In this document: piece after piece, positions 36,956 through 45,563 of the stretch | How positions within the stretch are numbered: the stretch's first letter is position 1 | How the letters are laid out: each line of letters begins with the position of its first letter | Program-made: the position numbers and the translations under genes | Source of the DNA: Cellulophaga tyrosinoxydans | GTDB lineage: Bacteria; Bacteroidota; Bacteroidia; Flavobacteriales; Flavobacteriaceae | Assembly: GCF_900176415.1 (NCBI RefSeq) | Contig: NZ_FWXO01000001.1 | Span: 1,298,053 to 1,362,052 of the forward strand | Length of the DNA stretch: 64,000 nucleotides | Direction: 5' to 3' | Notes under the pieces: generated by a model | The model's database searches: none | Seen by the model: only the letters and a program-made list of their open reading frames with translations | Told to the model about the DNA's origin: nothing

Positions 36956-36963
36956 TAACTTTG
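36956..36963 (+). promoter_or_regulatory. -7 promoter element (TAACTTTG) of the two-component operon
   Basis: TAACTTTG fits TAnnTTTG and lies 26 nt before the response regulator start. The -33 side (TTG at 36938-36940) is at short spacing. Confidence 0.45.
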
Positions 36964-36988
36964 AGCGAATAATCAATTTAAAAACCTA

Positions 36989-37675
36989 ATGAAGAAAAAA
37001 GACATTAGAATATTATTAGTAGACGACGAGCCAGATATTCTAGAGATATTAAGCTATAATTTATCAGCAGAAGGTTATGAAGTGTTTACTGCTAAGAATG
37101 GTGTGGAAGGCGTTGCCAAAGCTAAAAAAAAGGAACCGCATCTTATTATTTTAGATGTTATGATGCCTGAAATGGATGGTATTGAGGCTTGCGAAATTAT
37201 TAGACAAACTCCAGGATTAGAAAATACCATTATCACATTTTTAACGGCTCGAAGCGAAGATTATTCTCAAGTTGCAGGTTTTGATGCAGGTGCAGATGAT
37301 TATATAACAAAACCAATAAAGCCAAAAGTTTTGGTAAGCAAAGTTAAAGCCTTGCTAAGAAGATTAAAAGAAGAAGAAGCTCCGCTAGATGATATAGTTA
37401 AGGTGGGGAATATTATTATAAACCGCGAAGAGTATAAAATTATTAATAATGGCGAAGAACTTACACTACCAAGAAAGGAATTTGAGTTACTTGCGCTATT
37501 AACATCCAAGCCCAATAAAGTTTTTAAAAGAGAAGTTATTTTAGACAAAGTGTGGGGTAATGAAGTTGTGGTTGGCGGAAGAACTATAGATGTTCATATT
37601 CGTAAACTACGAGAAAAAATTGGTGATGATAATTTTAAAACAGTAAAGGGAGTTGGGTATAAGTTTATTTTATAA
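36989..37675 (+). CDS. OmpR/PhoB family response regulator
   Basis: This 228-residue regulator has a receiver domain with the acidic pocket DDEPD, phospho-acceptor Asp in LIILDVMMPEMDG (about residue 54), the switch Thr in TFLTARSED and the lysine in DYITKPIKP. A winged helix-turn-helix output domain follows (ELTLPRKEFELLALL; GRTIDVHIRKLREKIG; KGVGYKF). It resembles PhoB. The stop overlaps the start of the histidine kinase gene by one base, so the two are one system. It could control the divergent receptor gene. Confidence 0.92.
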   Translation: MKKKDIRILLVDDEPDILEILSYNLSAEGYEVFTAKNGVEGVAKAKKKEPHLIILDVMMPEMDGIEACEIIRQTPGLENTIITFLTARSEDYSQVAGFDAGADDYITKPIKPKVLVSKVKALLRRLKEEEAPLDDIVKVGNIIINREEYKIINNGEELTLPRKEFELLALLTSKPNKVFKREVILDKVWGNEVVVGGRTIDVHIRKLREKIGDDNFKTVKGVGYKFIL

Positions 37676-38739
37676 TGGCGATACTATTTAAAAAGTCATA
37701 TAAATTTGCTTTACGCTCTGCGTTATTTATTACCATTGTTTTATTTATTTTGTTAACCATTTTTCTATGGTTTAAAGAGGTTTTTGATTGGCAATTTTTG
37801 GTGTTGTCCAGTATTTGTATTTTTACTGTATGTTTTTTTGTTATTCAGTTAAGGGTAGAAAAATTTATCTATAAACGAATTAAAAGAATATATGATGATG
37901 TCTCGCTTTTAGAGTCTTCTACACTGTCTTCAAGAACGGTGACTACAGATATGAGTTCGTTAACGGCGGAAATTGAAAAATTTGCGAAAGACAAAAAAAT
38001 AGAGATAGACACCCTAAAAATTAGAGAAGAATACAGACGAGACTTTATCGGTAATGTTTCGCACGAATTAAAAACACCTTTATTTACTGTGCAAGGGTAC
38101 ATCTTAACACTTTTAGATGGTGCCGCTAATGATAAAACATTACGAAAAAAATACCTTCAAAGAGCAAGCAAAGGGGTAGACCGCTTAATATATATTGTAA
38201 AAGATCTTGATTTAATTACCAAATTAGAAGTTGGTGATTTGCATATTGAAGTTGCTGAATTTAATATAGTGGAGTTAATACAAAGTGTTTTTGACCTATT
38301 AGAAATGAAGGCCGCCAAGAAAAAAATCACACTTACTTTCGATATGAAATATCCAGAACCAATAATGGTGAATGCGGATAAAGAAAAAATTCAGCAAGTA
38401 ATTACCAATCTTTTGGTAAACTCCATTAAATACGGCCATGAAAATGGAACTACAGAAGTGAGTGTTGAAAATTTAATCAAAAACAAAGTAATTGTTAGAG
38501 TAACAGATAATGGAGAAGGGATTGCAAAACAGCATATACCCAGACTTTTTGAGCGTTTTTATCGCGTAGATAAAAGTGGTAGTCGAGAGGAAGGTGGCTC
38601 AGGGTTAGGTTTAGCAATAGTAAAGCATATTATTGAAGCGCATAATGAAAAAATATATGTAGAGAGTGTTTTAGGTGTTGGTTCAGAATTTTCTTTTACA
38701 CTAGAAAAAAGTAAAAGCCAACCCGTTATCGCAAAGTAA
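37675..38739 (+). CDS. Sensor histidine kinase (PhoR-like, short form)
   Basis: This 354-residue kinase has two N-terminal membrane helices (residues about 12-60) separated by only a few residues, so it has almost no periplasmic sensor. The catalytic core follows: H-box NVSHELKTPLFTVQGYI with the phospho-His near residue 126, N-box NLLVNSIKYG, G-boxes DNGEGI and GGSGLGLAIVKHI. The PhoR-like length and pairing with a PhoB-like regulator suggest a phosphate- or envelope-linked signal, but phosphate transport genes are not in the window. Confidence 0.9.
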   Translation: MAILFKKSYKFALRSALFITIVLFILLTIFLWFKEVFDWQFLVLSSICIFTVCFFVIQLRVEKFIYKRIKRIYDDVSLLESSTLSSRTVTTDMSSLTAEIEKFAKDKKIEIDTLKIREEYRRDFIGNVSHELKTPLFTVQGYILTLLDGAANDKTLRKKYLQRASKGVDRLIYIVKDLDLITKLEVGDLHIEVAEFNIVELIQSVFDLLEMKAAKKKITLTFDMKYPEPIMVNADKEKIQQVITNLLVNSIKYGHENGTTEVSVENLIKNKVIVRVTDNGEGIAKQHIPRLFERFYRVDKSGSREEGGSGLGLAIVKHIIEAHNEKIYVESVLGVGSEFSFTLEKSKSQPVIAK

Positions 38740-38804
38740 TTATAAGTGTATTCTTTTTGTGCATTATAAATTTATCTTCCAACAATCTTAAGGTAAGATT
38801 TTCA

Positions 38805-38812
38805 TAGCTTTG
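38805..38812 (+). promoter_or_regulatory. -7 promoter element (TAGCTTTG) of trmB
   Basis: TAGCTTTG matches TAnnTTTG and lies 23 nt before the trmB GTG start. The spacing fits a short leader. Confidence 0.5.
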
Positions 38813-38835
38813 CCGGCGAAATAAAAAATGGAATA

Positions 38836-39507
38836 GTGGGAAGTAAAAACAAACTTAAAAGGTTTAAAGAAAACGAAACATTTAATAATGTTGTACAACC
38901 TGATAGGGAAGAGGTTCAAAATGATTTATTTTCTTTGAAAGGAAAATGGAATACATTTTTTAAGAATGATAATCCCATTGTTTTAGAATTAGGTTGCGGT
39001 AAAGGAGAATATACCATAGGTCTAGCAAAACAAAATAAGCGCAAAAATTATATTGGAGTAGATATAAAAGGGGCTAGATTCTGGAGAGGTGCAAAAACCG
39101 CAAAAGAGGAAAATTTAACTAATGTTGGGTTTTTAAGAACTCAAATAGAATTAATAGATAAACTCTTTGAGGAAAACGAAATCTCAGAAATCTGGATAAC
39201 CTTTCCAGATCCTCAAATAAAATACAAACGCACAAAACATAGACTTACCAATAAATTGTTTTTAGACAAATACAATAAAATCCTGAATAATGAGGGAGTT
39301 GTAAATTTAAAAACCGATAGTGAATTTATGCATGGTTATACCTTGGGCTTATTGCATGGATTAGGGCTAGAAGTTATTTATGCGAACCATAATGTATATA
39401 AGAATGAGGGTAGTCCAAAAGAAGTTTTAAATATTCAAACTTTCTACGAAAATCAGTATCTTGAAAAAGGAAAACCAATCACCTTTGTACAATTTAAAGT
39501 CAATTAA
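38836..39507 (+). CDS. trmB: tRNA (guanine-N7)-methyltransferase
   Basis: The enzyme methylates G46 in tRNA with S-adenosylmethionine. The 223-residue protein has the motif LELGCGKGEYTIGLAK (SAM binding), NYIGVDIKGARFWRGAKTA, and the TrmB block ITFPDPQIKYKRTKHRLT. The start is GTG at 38836, which gives the typical N-terminus GSKNKLKRFKENETF; the only nearby ATG is out of frame. It is the first gene of a tight set with the LysE-type and alkyltransferase-like genes (gaps of 3 and 2 nt). Confidence 0.93.
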   Translation: MGSKNKLKRFKENETFNNVVQPDREEVQNDLFSLKGKWNTFFKNDNPIVLELGCGKGEYTIGLAKQNKRKNYIGVDIKGARFWRGAKTAKEENLTNVGFLRTQIELIDKLFEENEISEIWITFPDPQIKYKRTKHRLTNKLFLDKYNKILNNEGVVNLKTDSEFMHGYTLGLLHGLGLEVIYANHNVYKNEGSPKEVLNIQTFYENQYLEKGKPITFVQFKVN

Positions 39508-39510
39508 CCA

Positions 39511-40140
39511 ATGACTCATTTGCTCATTCTATTTTTTGTAACCTTTTCAGCTGCTTTTATGGCAACTGTGCCTCCTGGGTTATTAAACATGAACGCGGCA
39601 AAAACGAGTGTTGAAAAAGGAAAGTTAAACGGTATCATTTTTAGTTTAGGGGTTTCTACTATGATAATGCTGCAAGCTTATGTTGCCGTACTAATTTCAA
39701 AATATTTACATAATCATCCTGAAGTTGTTACTGTTTTATTAAAAATTGCCTTAGTTGTTTTTGCATTTTTTGCCATTTATTTTTTCGTGCTTGCTAGAAG
39801 GAATAAACCTCAAAAGGAAAAAGTACTCAATGTAAGTAAGAAAAACAGTTTTTTTAAAGGTGTTTTGTTGGCTGCATTGAACCTTTTAACCATCCCTTAT
39901 TATAGTGGATTAAACGCTATGTGGAAAGCCTCTGGCTGGATCAAGTTTGAGGTTTCTGATATACTTATTTTCATATTAGCCGCAGGTTTAGGTACGTTTA
40001 CAGTTTTGTATTTGTATACTATTTATTTTTATAAATTAGAAACAAAGAATAATACCTTCTCAAGAAACTCTAACTACATATTAAGTGGTTTAATGTCGCT
40101 TTTATTTGTTGTTACCTTAGTTCGGATATTTAATAGTTAA
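39511..40140 (+). CDS. LysE/RhtB family translocator
   Basis: This 209-residue protein has six hydrophobic helices and the LysE-type N-terminal motif ATVPPGLLNMNAAKTSVEKG. The family exports amino acids or related compounds. It starts 3 nt after trmB and ends 2 nt before the alkyltransferase-like gene, so it is in their operon. The substrate is unknown. Confidence 0.85.
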   Translation: MTHLLILFFVTFSAAFMATVPPGLLNMNAAKTSVEKGKLNGIIFSLGVSTMIMLQAYVAVLISKYLHNHPEVVTVLLKIALVVFAFFAIYFFVLARRNKPQKEKVLNVSKKNSFFKGVLLAALNLLTIPYYSGLNAMWKASGWIKFEVSDILIFILAAGLGTFTVLYLYTIYFYKLETKNNTFSRNSNYILSGLMSLLFVVTLVRIFNS

Positions 40141-40142
40141 CC

Positions 40143-40487
40143 ATGAAAGAAGAAAACAAAAATTTCTTTCAAAAAGTATACGATGTAGCTCGTGAAATAC
40201 CTTTTGGTAGAGTTACATCTTATGGGGCTATTGCAAAATATTTAGGGGCTGCGCGTAGTGCCAGAATGGTAGGATGGGCCATGAATGCTTCACATTTAAT
40301 GGATGATGTTCCAGCACACAGAGTAGTAAACAAACAAGGCTTGTTGACGGGTAAGCATCATTTTGATGGGATAAATCTTATGCAACAGCTCTTAGAATCT
40401 GAAGGGGTTAAAATTGTAGATAATCAAATTCAGAACTTAGAAAAGCACTTTTGGGATCCCTATTTGGAATTAGGGGTTCAAGGTTAA
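40143..40487 (+). CDS. Alkyltransferase-like protein (ATL, MGMT family without catalytic Cys)
   Basis: This 114-residue protein has the MGMT fold pattern (IPFGRVTSYGAIAKYLGAARSARMVGWAMN). The active-site PCHRV is replaced by PAHRV (Ala58), so it cannot take up alkyl groups. Proteins of this class bind O6-alkylguanine and hand the lesion to nucleotide excision repair. It may therefore be a DNA-damage sensor. It is the last gene of the trmB operon. Confidence 0.88.
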   Translation: MKEENKNFFQKVYDVAREIPFGRVTSYGAIAKYLGAARSARMVGWAMNASHLMDDVPAHRVVNKQGLLTGKHHFDGINLMQQLLESEGVKIVDNQIQNLEKHFWDPYLELGVQG

Positions 40488-40583
40488 AATTAGTTGTAGC
40501 AGATTTAAATTTCCGCATAAAATAATTTTATTCAATCATTTTTTATTTCAATTTCAACCTTTCTTAATATCCGTTCTATACTG

Positions 40584-40591
40584 TATCTTTG
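40584..40591 (+). promoter_or_regulatory. -7 promoter element (TATCTTTG) of the mrp-nifU operon
   Basis: TATCTTTG fits TAnnTTTG; a TTTC at 40560-40563 sits 20 nt upstream as a -33 candidate. The start codon is 45 nt downstream. Confidence 0.55.
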
Positions 40592-40636
40592 CAATTTAGA
40601 ATCAGTTTTAATAAAAACTGAAAAAGAATTGTTAGC

Positions 40637-41785
40637 ATGAAATTAGAGAAGAAAGATATCCTAAAAGCTTTAGAGTTAATTACCGTTCCTGGCGAAGGTA
40701 AAAACATGGTAGAAAGTGGAGCTGTAAAAAATATTCAAATATTTGGTGATGAAGTAGAGATAGATCTTACCATTGCCAACCCTAGTCTACAAGCACGTAA
40801 GAAAACAGAGGTAGAGATTCTTAAAATAATTCATAAAGAAGTTTATGAAAAAGCCAAGATAAAAATCAATGTAAAGGTAGAAGCACCTGTAGCTTCATCT
40901 GCTCCTAAGGCAAACCAAATTAAAGGTAAGGCCATTCCAGGTATTCAAAACATAATAGCTGTTGCTTCTGGAAAAGGTGGTGTTGGAAAGTCTACGGTTA
41001 CTGCTAATTTAGCGGTAACACTGGCAAAAATGGGCTTTAAGGTTGGACTTTTAGATGCGGATATTTATGGGCCATCAATGCCAATTATGTTTGATGTTGC
41101 TATGGAAAAACCATTGGCAGTAACCATAGATGGCAAATCAAAAATGAAACCTGTAGAAAGTTACGGCGTAAAACTATTATCAATCGGATTTTTTACACAG
41201 CCAAATCAGGCAGTAATTTGGAGAGGACCAATGGCTTCCAAGGCTCTAAATCAGATGATTTTTGATGCGCATTGGGGCGAAATAGATTTTATGCTAATAG
41301 ATCTTCCTCCAGGAACTGGAGACATTCATTTAAGCATTATGCAAGCTATGCCAATAACTGGTGCTGTAGTCGTAAGTACACCTCAAGAAGTAGCTTTGGC
41401 TGATGCACGTAAAGGTGTGGCTATGTTTCAGCAAGATTCTATTAATGTGCCTGTTTTGGGTATTATAGAAAATATGGCTTATTTTACTCCTGAAGAGTTG
41501 CCAAACAATAAATATTATATCTTCGGAAAAGAAGGCGCAAAACATTTATCGGAAGATTTAAAAGTTCCTTTCTTAGGAGAATTACCTTTGGTACAAAGTA
41601 TACGTGAAGCTGGTGATGTTGGAAGGCCTGCGGCTATGCAAACAGCAACTCCAATTGAGGCTGCTTTTGAAGAAATTACAAGAAACGTTGTTCAAGAAGT
41701 GGTAAACAGAAACGAAAGTTTACCGCCAACTGAAGCAATTAAAATAACAACAATGGCGGGCTGTTCTGCTGTTAAAAAGAAATAA
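40637..41785 (+). CDS. apbC: Mrp/ApbC family iron-sulfur cluster carrier ATPase
   Basis: This is a 382-residue protein with an N-terminal DUF59-like domain (about 1-100) and a P-loop ATPase: deviant Walker A SGKGGVGKSTVTANLA near residue 115, switch region LLDADIYGPSMPIM and Walker B LIDLPPGTGDIHLS. The Mrp/NBP35 motif and a final Cys-containing TMAGCSAVKKK tail are present, though the usual CxxC that would bind a bridging cluster is not obvious. These proteins hand Fe-S clusters to apoproteins. A NifU-like gene follows after 2 nt. Confidence 0.9.
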   Translation: MKLEKKDILKALELITVPGEGKNMVESGAVKNIQIFGDEVEIDLTIANPSLQARKKTEVEILKIIHKEVYEKAKIKINVKVEAPVASSAPKANQIKGKAIPGIQNIIAVASGKGGVGKSTVTANLAVTLAKMGFKVGLLDADIYGPSMPIMFDVAMEKPLAVTIDGKSKMKPVESYGVKLLSIGFFTQPNQAVIWRGPMASKALNQMIFDAHWGEIDFMLIDLPPGTGDIHLSIMQAMPITGAVVVSTPQEVALADARKGVAMFQQDSINVPVLGIIENMAYFTPEELPNNKYYIFGKEGAKHLSEDLKVPFLGELPLVQSIREAGDVGRPAAMQTATPIEAAFEEITRNVVQEVVNRNESLPPTEAIKITTMAGCSAVKKK

Positions 41786-41787
41786 TT

Positions 41788-42027
41788 ATGACATCGGAAG
41801 AGCTAAAAATGAATGTTGAAAAAGCATTAGAAGAAATTCGTCCTTTTTTACAAAGCGATGGAGGAGATATATCCTTAATATCCATAGATAATGGTTCTTC
41901 TGTAAAGGTCAAGTTAGAAGGGGCTTGTGTGGGTTGTTCTGTGAACCAAATGACCTTAAAAAGTGGTGTGGAAATGACCATAAAAAAGTATGCTCCACAG
42001 ATAGAAGAAGTGATTAATATAGCTTAG
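41788..42027 (+). CDS. NifU-like iron-sulfur scaffold (C-terminal NifU domain)
   Basis: This is a 79-residue single-domain protein with the NifU C-terminal pattern: EIRPFLQSDGGDISLISIDNG, then the cluster-binding CxxC in GACVGCSVNQMTLK. It can hold a labile Fe-S cluster for delivery by the Mrp protein encoded 2 nt upstream. At 79 residues it is the short stand-alone form. Confidence 0.92.
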   Translation: MTSEELKMNVEKALEEIRPFLQSDGGDISLISIDNGSSVKVKLEGACVGCSVNQMTLKSGVEMTIKKYAPQIEEVINIA

Positions 42028-42101
42028 CGTAACTGATAAATATCAGGATTTATATGCATATGAAGAGGTAATTTTATGGCCTTGATAAATTTTATATTTT
42101 A

Positions 42102-43160
42102 ATGATTAAGACAGATATACTAATCATCGGCGCAGGACCTACGGGTCTTTTTGCCGTTTTTGAGGCGGGATTACTGCAACTAAAATGCCATTTAATTGAT
42201 GCCTTGCCCCAAGCTGGTGGACAATGCGCAGAAATTTATCCTAAAAAACCTATTTACGACATACCCGGATTCCCGGAGGTGTTGGCTGGCGATTTAGTGG
42301 ATAATTTAATGGAGCAAATAAAACCTTTTCAACCTGGTTTTACTTTAGGAGAGCGAGCAGAAACTATAGAAAAACTAGAAGATGGCACGTTTATAGTTAC
42401 TACAAATAAAGGCACAAAACACCAAGCGCCGATAGTGGCAATTGCTGGTGGTTTAGGAAGCTTTGAACCAAGAAAACCTTTATTAGACAATATCGAAAAA
42501 TTTGAAGATAAGGGTATTAACTATTTTATTAAAGATCCAGAAGTTTATCGCAATAAAAAAGTAGTGATTGCAGGCGGTGGAGATTCGGCTTTAGATTGGA
42601 GTATATTTTTGGCCGATGTAGCATCAGAAGTTTCTTTGGTACATAGAAGAAACGAATTTCGTGGAGCGCTAGATTCTGTTGAGAAAGTGCAAAAACTTAA
42701 AAACGAAGGCAAGATTAACCTAATAACTCCAGCTGAAATTGTTTCTTTAAACGGTAATGGGGTATTACAATCTGTAAATATTCTTAAGACTGCTGAGGTT
42801 CAAGAACAAATAGAATTAGAAGTGGATCATTTTATTCCACTTTTTGGCCTATCTCCAAAATTAGGACCAATAGGTGATTGGGGTCTTGAAATAGAAAAGA
42901 ATGCTATAAAAGTAAATACCTTTGATTACCAAACTAATATTCCAGGAATCTATGCTATTGGTGATGTAAATACCTATCCAGGTAAATTAAAACTTATTTT
43001 ATGCGGATTTCATGAAGCAACTTTAATGTGTCAGAGTGCGTTTCAAAGAATTTTTCCGGATAAAAAGTACGTTATGAAATATACTACTGTAGGTGGCGTT
43101 ACTGGTTTTGATGGTAGTAAAAAAGAAGCAGAAAAAGCAGTAATCAAAAGTATAGATTAA
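42102..43160 (+). CDS. Ferredoxin-NADP reductase-like flavoprotein (TrxR-type)
   Basis: This 352-residue flavoprotein has two Rossmann motifs: FAD-binding DILIIGAGPTGLFAVFEAG at the N-terminus and the NADP-type VVIAGGGDSALDWSIFL near residue 160. Thioredoxin-reductase-type CxxC is missing, as in the TrxR-like ferredoxin-NADP reductases of Chlorobi, Firmicutes and Bacteroidetes. The segment PKKPIYDIPGFPE is typical. A 2Fe-2S ferredoxin gene lies 96 nt downstream and is a plausible partner. Confidence 0.85.
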   Translation: MIKTDILIIGAGPTGLFAVFEAGLLQLKCHLIDALPQAGGQCAEIYPKKPIYDIPGFPEVLAGDLVDNLMEQIKPFQPGFTLGERAETIEKLEDGTFIVTTNKGTKHQAPIVAIAGGLGSFEPRKPLLDNIEKFEDKGINYFIKDPEVYRNKKVVIAGGGDSALDWSIFLADVASEVSLVHRRNEFRGALDSVEKVQKLKNEGKINLITPAEIVSLNGNGVLQSVNILKTAEVQEQIELEVDHFIPLFGLSPKLGPIGDWGLEIEKNAIKVNTFDYQTNIPGIYAIGDVNTYPGKLKLILCGFHEATLMCQSAFQRIFPDKKYVMKYTTVGGVTGFDGSKKEAEKAVIKSID

Positions 43161-43223
43161 TCACAAATTATTTAAAGTTGTTAAAGCTGCAGACATTTTA
43201 TTCTTTTAAAGGGATAAACTATC

Positions 43224-43231
43224 TAAATTTG
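43224..43231 (+). promoter_or_regulatory. -7 promoter element (TAAATTTG) of the ferredoxin gene
   Basis: TAAATTTG matches TAnnTTTG and lies 25 nt before the ferredoxin start. The -33 side is a T-rich stretch with no exact TTTG. Confidence 0.45.
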
Positions 43232-43256
43232 CAAACAATTTAAAAAATAGCATTAC

Positions 43257-43586
43257 ATGAGCGATGTAAAAATAAAAATCATAGACCGCGATGGTGTTTC
43301 TCACGAAGTAGATGCCCCAACCGATATGAATATGAATATTATGGAACTGGTTAGAGCTTATGAACTTGCCCCAGAAGGAACCATAGGAGTATGCGGTGGA
43401 ATGGCTATGTGCGCATCATGCCAATGCTATGTGCTTAGTGAAACGGAGTTGCCTGCTAAATCGGATGATGAAGATGCTATGTTAGCAGAGGCATTTTATG
43501 TAAAAGATAATAGCCGACTAGGTTGCCAGTTGCATATATCCGAAGAAATGGATGGTCTTGAAATAGAACTAGCTCCTGAGAGTTAA
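43257..43586 (+). CDS. 2Fe-2S ferredoxin (adrenodoxin type)
   Basis: This is a 109-residue electron carrier. The cluster ligands form CGGMAMCASC (CX5CX2C, about residues 46-55) plus a distal cysteine in RLGCQLHIS. The acidic surface patch (KSDDEDAMLAEAF) is as expected for adrenodoxin-like ferredoxins, which pair with flavoprotein reductases. The gene for a likely reductase precedes it, so they may work together. Confidence 0.93.
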   Translation: MSDVKIKIIDRDGVSHEVDAPTDMNMNIMELVRAYELAPEGTIGVCGGMAMCASCQCYVLSETELPAKSDDEDAMLAEAFYVKDNSRLGCQLHISEEMDGLEIELAPES

Positions 43587-43602
43587 TGAAATAAAATACT
43601 TT

Positions 43603-43641
43603 AAAAGGCCCTTAATTTAATCTTTAAATTAAGGGCTTTTT
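43603..43641. terminator. Bidirectional terminator between ferredoxin and ABC exporter genes
   Basis: Stem GCCCTTAATTTAA (43608-43620), loop TCT, and its exact reverse complement lie between the two convergent genes, with A-run and T-run on the outside. Confidence 0.88.
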
Positions 43642-43645
43642 AGTT

Positions 43646-45382
43646 TTATATCCTCGCTTGATACGTAAATAGATTATAATACCTACCTTCTTTAGCAATT
43701 AGCTCATCATGTGTGCCTTGCTCTGCAATTCTACCATCTTCGATTACTAATATTTGATTGGCTTTACGAATAGTGCTTAATCGGTGTGCAATAACAAATG
43801 TTGTTCTTCCTTCGGTTAAAGCGGCTAAACTTTTCTGAATCAAAGCTTCACTTTCGGTATCTAAATTAGAGGTAGCTTCATCTAAGATTAGTATTTTAGG
43901 ATTGGCCAATACTGCTCTGGCAATAGCAATTCTTTGGCGTTGCCCCCCTGATAATTTTACACCACGTTCTCCGATTAAGGTTTCCAAACCTTTTTCAAAT
44001 CGGTCTGTAAATTCGTTTACATAGGCAGATTTTACAGCAGCTTGTATTTCTTCCTCCGTAGCGTCTGGTCTTGGAAAAATAATGTTTTGTCTTATAGTGC
44101 CTTCAAATAAAAATTCATCTTGTAATACCACACCAAGATTTTTACGATAACTGCTTAAATTTACTTTGGAAACATCTTCACCGTCAACAGTAATTGTACC
44201 AGACTGCGGATTTAAAAAAGTAGCGGCTAATCCAGCAATGGTAGATTTTCCAGAACCTGAACTACCCACAAGCGCAACTACGTTTCCTGATTTTACTTCA
44301 AAATTTATATTATGCAATACCTCTTTATCTTCCTCGTAGGCAAAAGAAACATTATCAAAAACAATATCTCCTTTAATTTTATCTAGAACAATAGTTCTAT
44401 TTTCCTCGTCGGACTCTGGGGTCATATTCATTAACTCTTCGGTACGGTCTAAGCCTGCAAGCGCTTCGGTTAACTGACTTCCAATATTACTCATTTGTAC
44501 AATAGGCGCAATCATTTGTGCCAATAGTATGGTAAACATTAAAAACTCACCCGTAGTAAGCGTACCCTGAATAATTTTGTAACCTCCAAAACCCATTACC
44601 CCAGTAGTTGCTAAACCGATTAAAAAAGTAGCAGAGCTTGTCATAAAGGCCGTGGTGGTTAAACTCTTTTTTACATTTTTAAAGAGTTCATCTACACCAG
44701 CTTCAAATATTTTATGTTCCTGAGCTTCGGCATTAAATCCTTTTATAACACGCACTCCACCTAAGGTTTCTGTGAGTCTGCCTGTAACTTCAGCATTTAT
44801 TTTACCACGATTTTTGAAAATAGGTCTTATAATTTTAAATGCTTTCATTGCAATTACCCCAAAAATCGCCAGAGGAACAAAAGTAAATAAGGTCATAGCA
44901 GGACTAATATTCAATAGTAAAACTATAGAAACAACAGCGGTAACAGTACCTCCCACTAATTCTACTAACCCTGTTCCAATTAAATTACGAACACCTTCAA
45001 CATCGGTCATAATTCTAGAAACAAGAGCGCCTGATTTTACATTATCAAAAAACCGAATAGGCAGCGATAACACTTTCTTCTGTACCTGAGCACGTAATTC
45101 CGATATTAGGTACTGTGCCTGTACACTTAAAATATAAGTTAGTAAAAATGAAGTAGCGGCTTGTACTAAAATAGCGGCTATAACAATAAAGACTAAAAGT
45201 TTTAGTGTAGGCACATCTTTTTCCGGCAGAATAGTATCGAACAGGTATTTAGATGCGTATGCAGGAACAAAACTTGCTGTTTTACTTACGGCAATTAATA
45301 ATAAACCTATAAACACCAAATTTCTTCTTGGCCATATAATAGTTTTAAATGCCGTTAACATGGTTACTTTTTTCTCAGCCAT
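43646..45382 (-). CDS. MsbA-like ABC exporter (permease-ATPase fusion)
   Basis: This 578-residue half-transporter has six membrane helices in residues about 15-310 followed by an ATPase domain: Walker A GSSGSGKST, Q-loop VLQDEFLFEGTI, signature KLSGGQRQR, Walker B KILILDEATSNLD, H-loop IAHRLST. All sites are intact, in contrast to the exporter at the left edge. It probably moves lipids or hydrophobic compounds. I start it at the ATG at 45382 (MAEKKVTML) because the frame further upstream has only a TTG start. Confidence 0.9.
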   Translation of the reverse strand: MAEKKVTMLTAFKTIIWPRRNLVFIGLLLIAVSKTASFVPAYASKYLFDTILPEKDVPTLKLLVFIVIAAILVQAATSFLLTYILSVQAQYLISELRAQVQKKVLSLPIRFFDNVKSGALVSRIMTDVEGVRNLIGTGLVELVGGTVTAVVSIVLLLNISPAMTLFTFVPLAIFGVIAMKAFKIIRPIFKNRGKINAEVTGRLTETLGGVRVIKGFNAEAQEHKIFEAGVDELFKNVKKSLTTTAFMTSSATFLIGLATTGVMGFGGYKIIQGTLTTGEFLMFTILLAQMIAPIVQMSNIGSQLTEALAGLDRTEELMNMTPESDEENRTIVLDKIKGDIVFDNVSFAYEEDKEVLHNINFEVKSGNVVALVGSSGSGKSTIAGLAATFLNPQSGTITVDGEDVSKVNLSSYRKNLGVVLQDEFLFEGTIRQNIIFPRPDATEEEIQAAVKSAYVNEFTDRFEKGLETLIGERGVKLSGGQRQRIAIARAVLANPKILILDEATSNLDTESEALIQKSLAALTEGRTTFVIAHRLSTIRKANQILVIEDGRIAEQGTHDELIAKEGRYYNLFTYQARI

Positions 45383-45441
45383 ATGAGTTATCTCAAAATT
45401 TATGAATTTTTTACCTAGTTGATTAGTCAACAAAAGAAGTA

Positions 45442-45449
45442 CAAAGTTA
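45442..45449 (-). promoter_or_regulatory. -7 promoter element (TAACTTTG) of the MsbA-like exporter
   Basis: On the minus strand the site reads TAACTTTG, 60 nt before the chosen ATG. It supports that start over the further-upstream TTG, which would leave almost no leader. Confidence 0.5.
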
Positions 45450-45563
45450 CTTTAAAACTATGGATAAGTTTTTAATAATTCGCAGTGGATTAATTTTCAT
45501 TTAAAATTAGTTTATAACGTTTAAGTCGCTTATTTTCATAGAGCAAATTGAAAAATTAAACCC

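Noticed and set aside
45383-45433. Longer N-terminus for the MsbA-like exporter starting at TTG
   Set aside because: A promoter element at 45442-45449 would then leave almost no leader, and the ATG at 45382 matches the usual start of the family.
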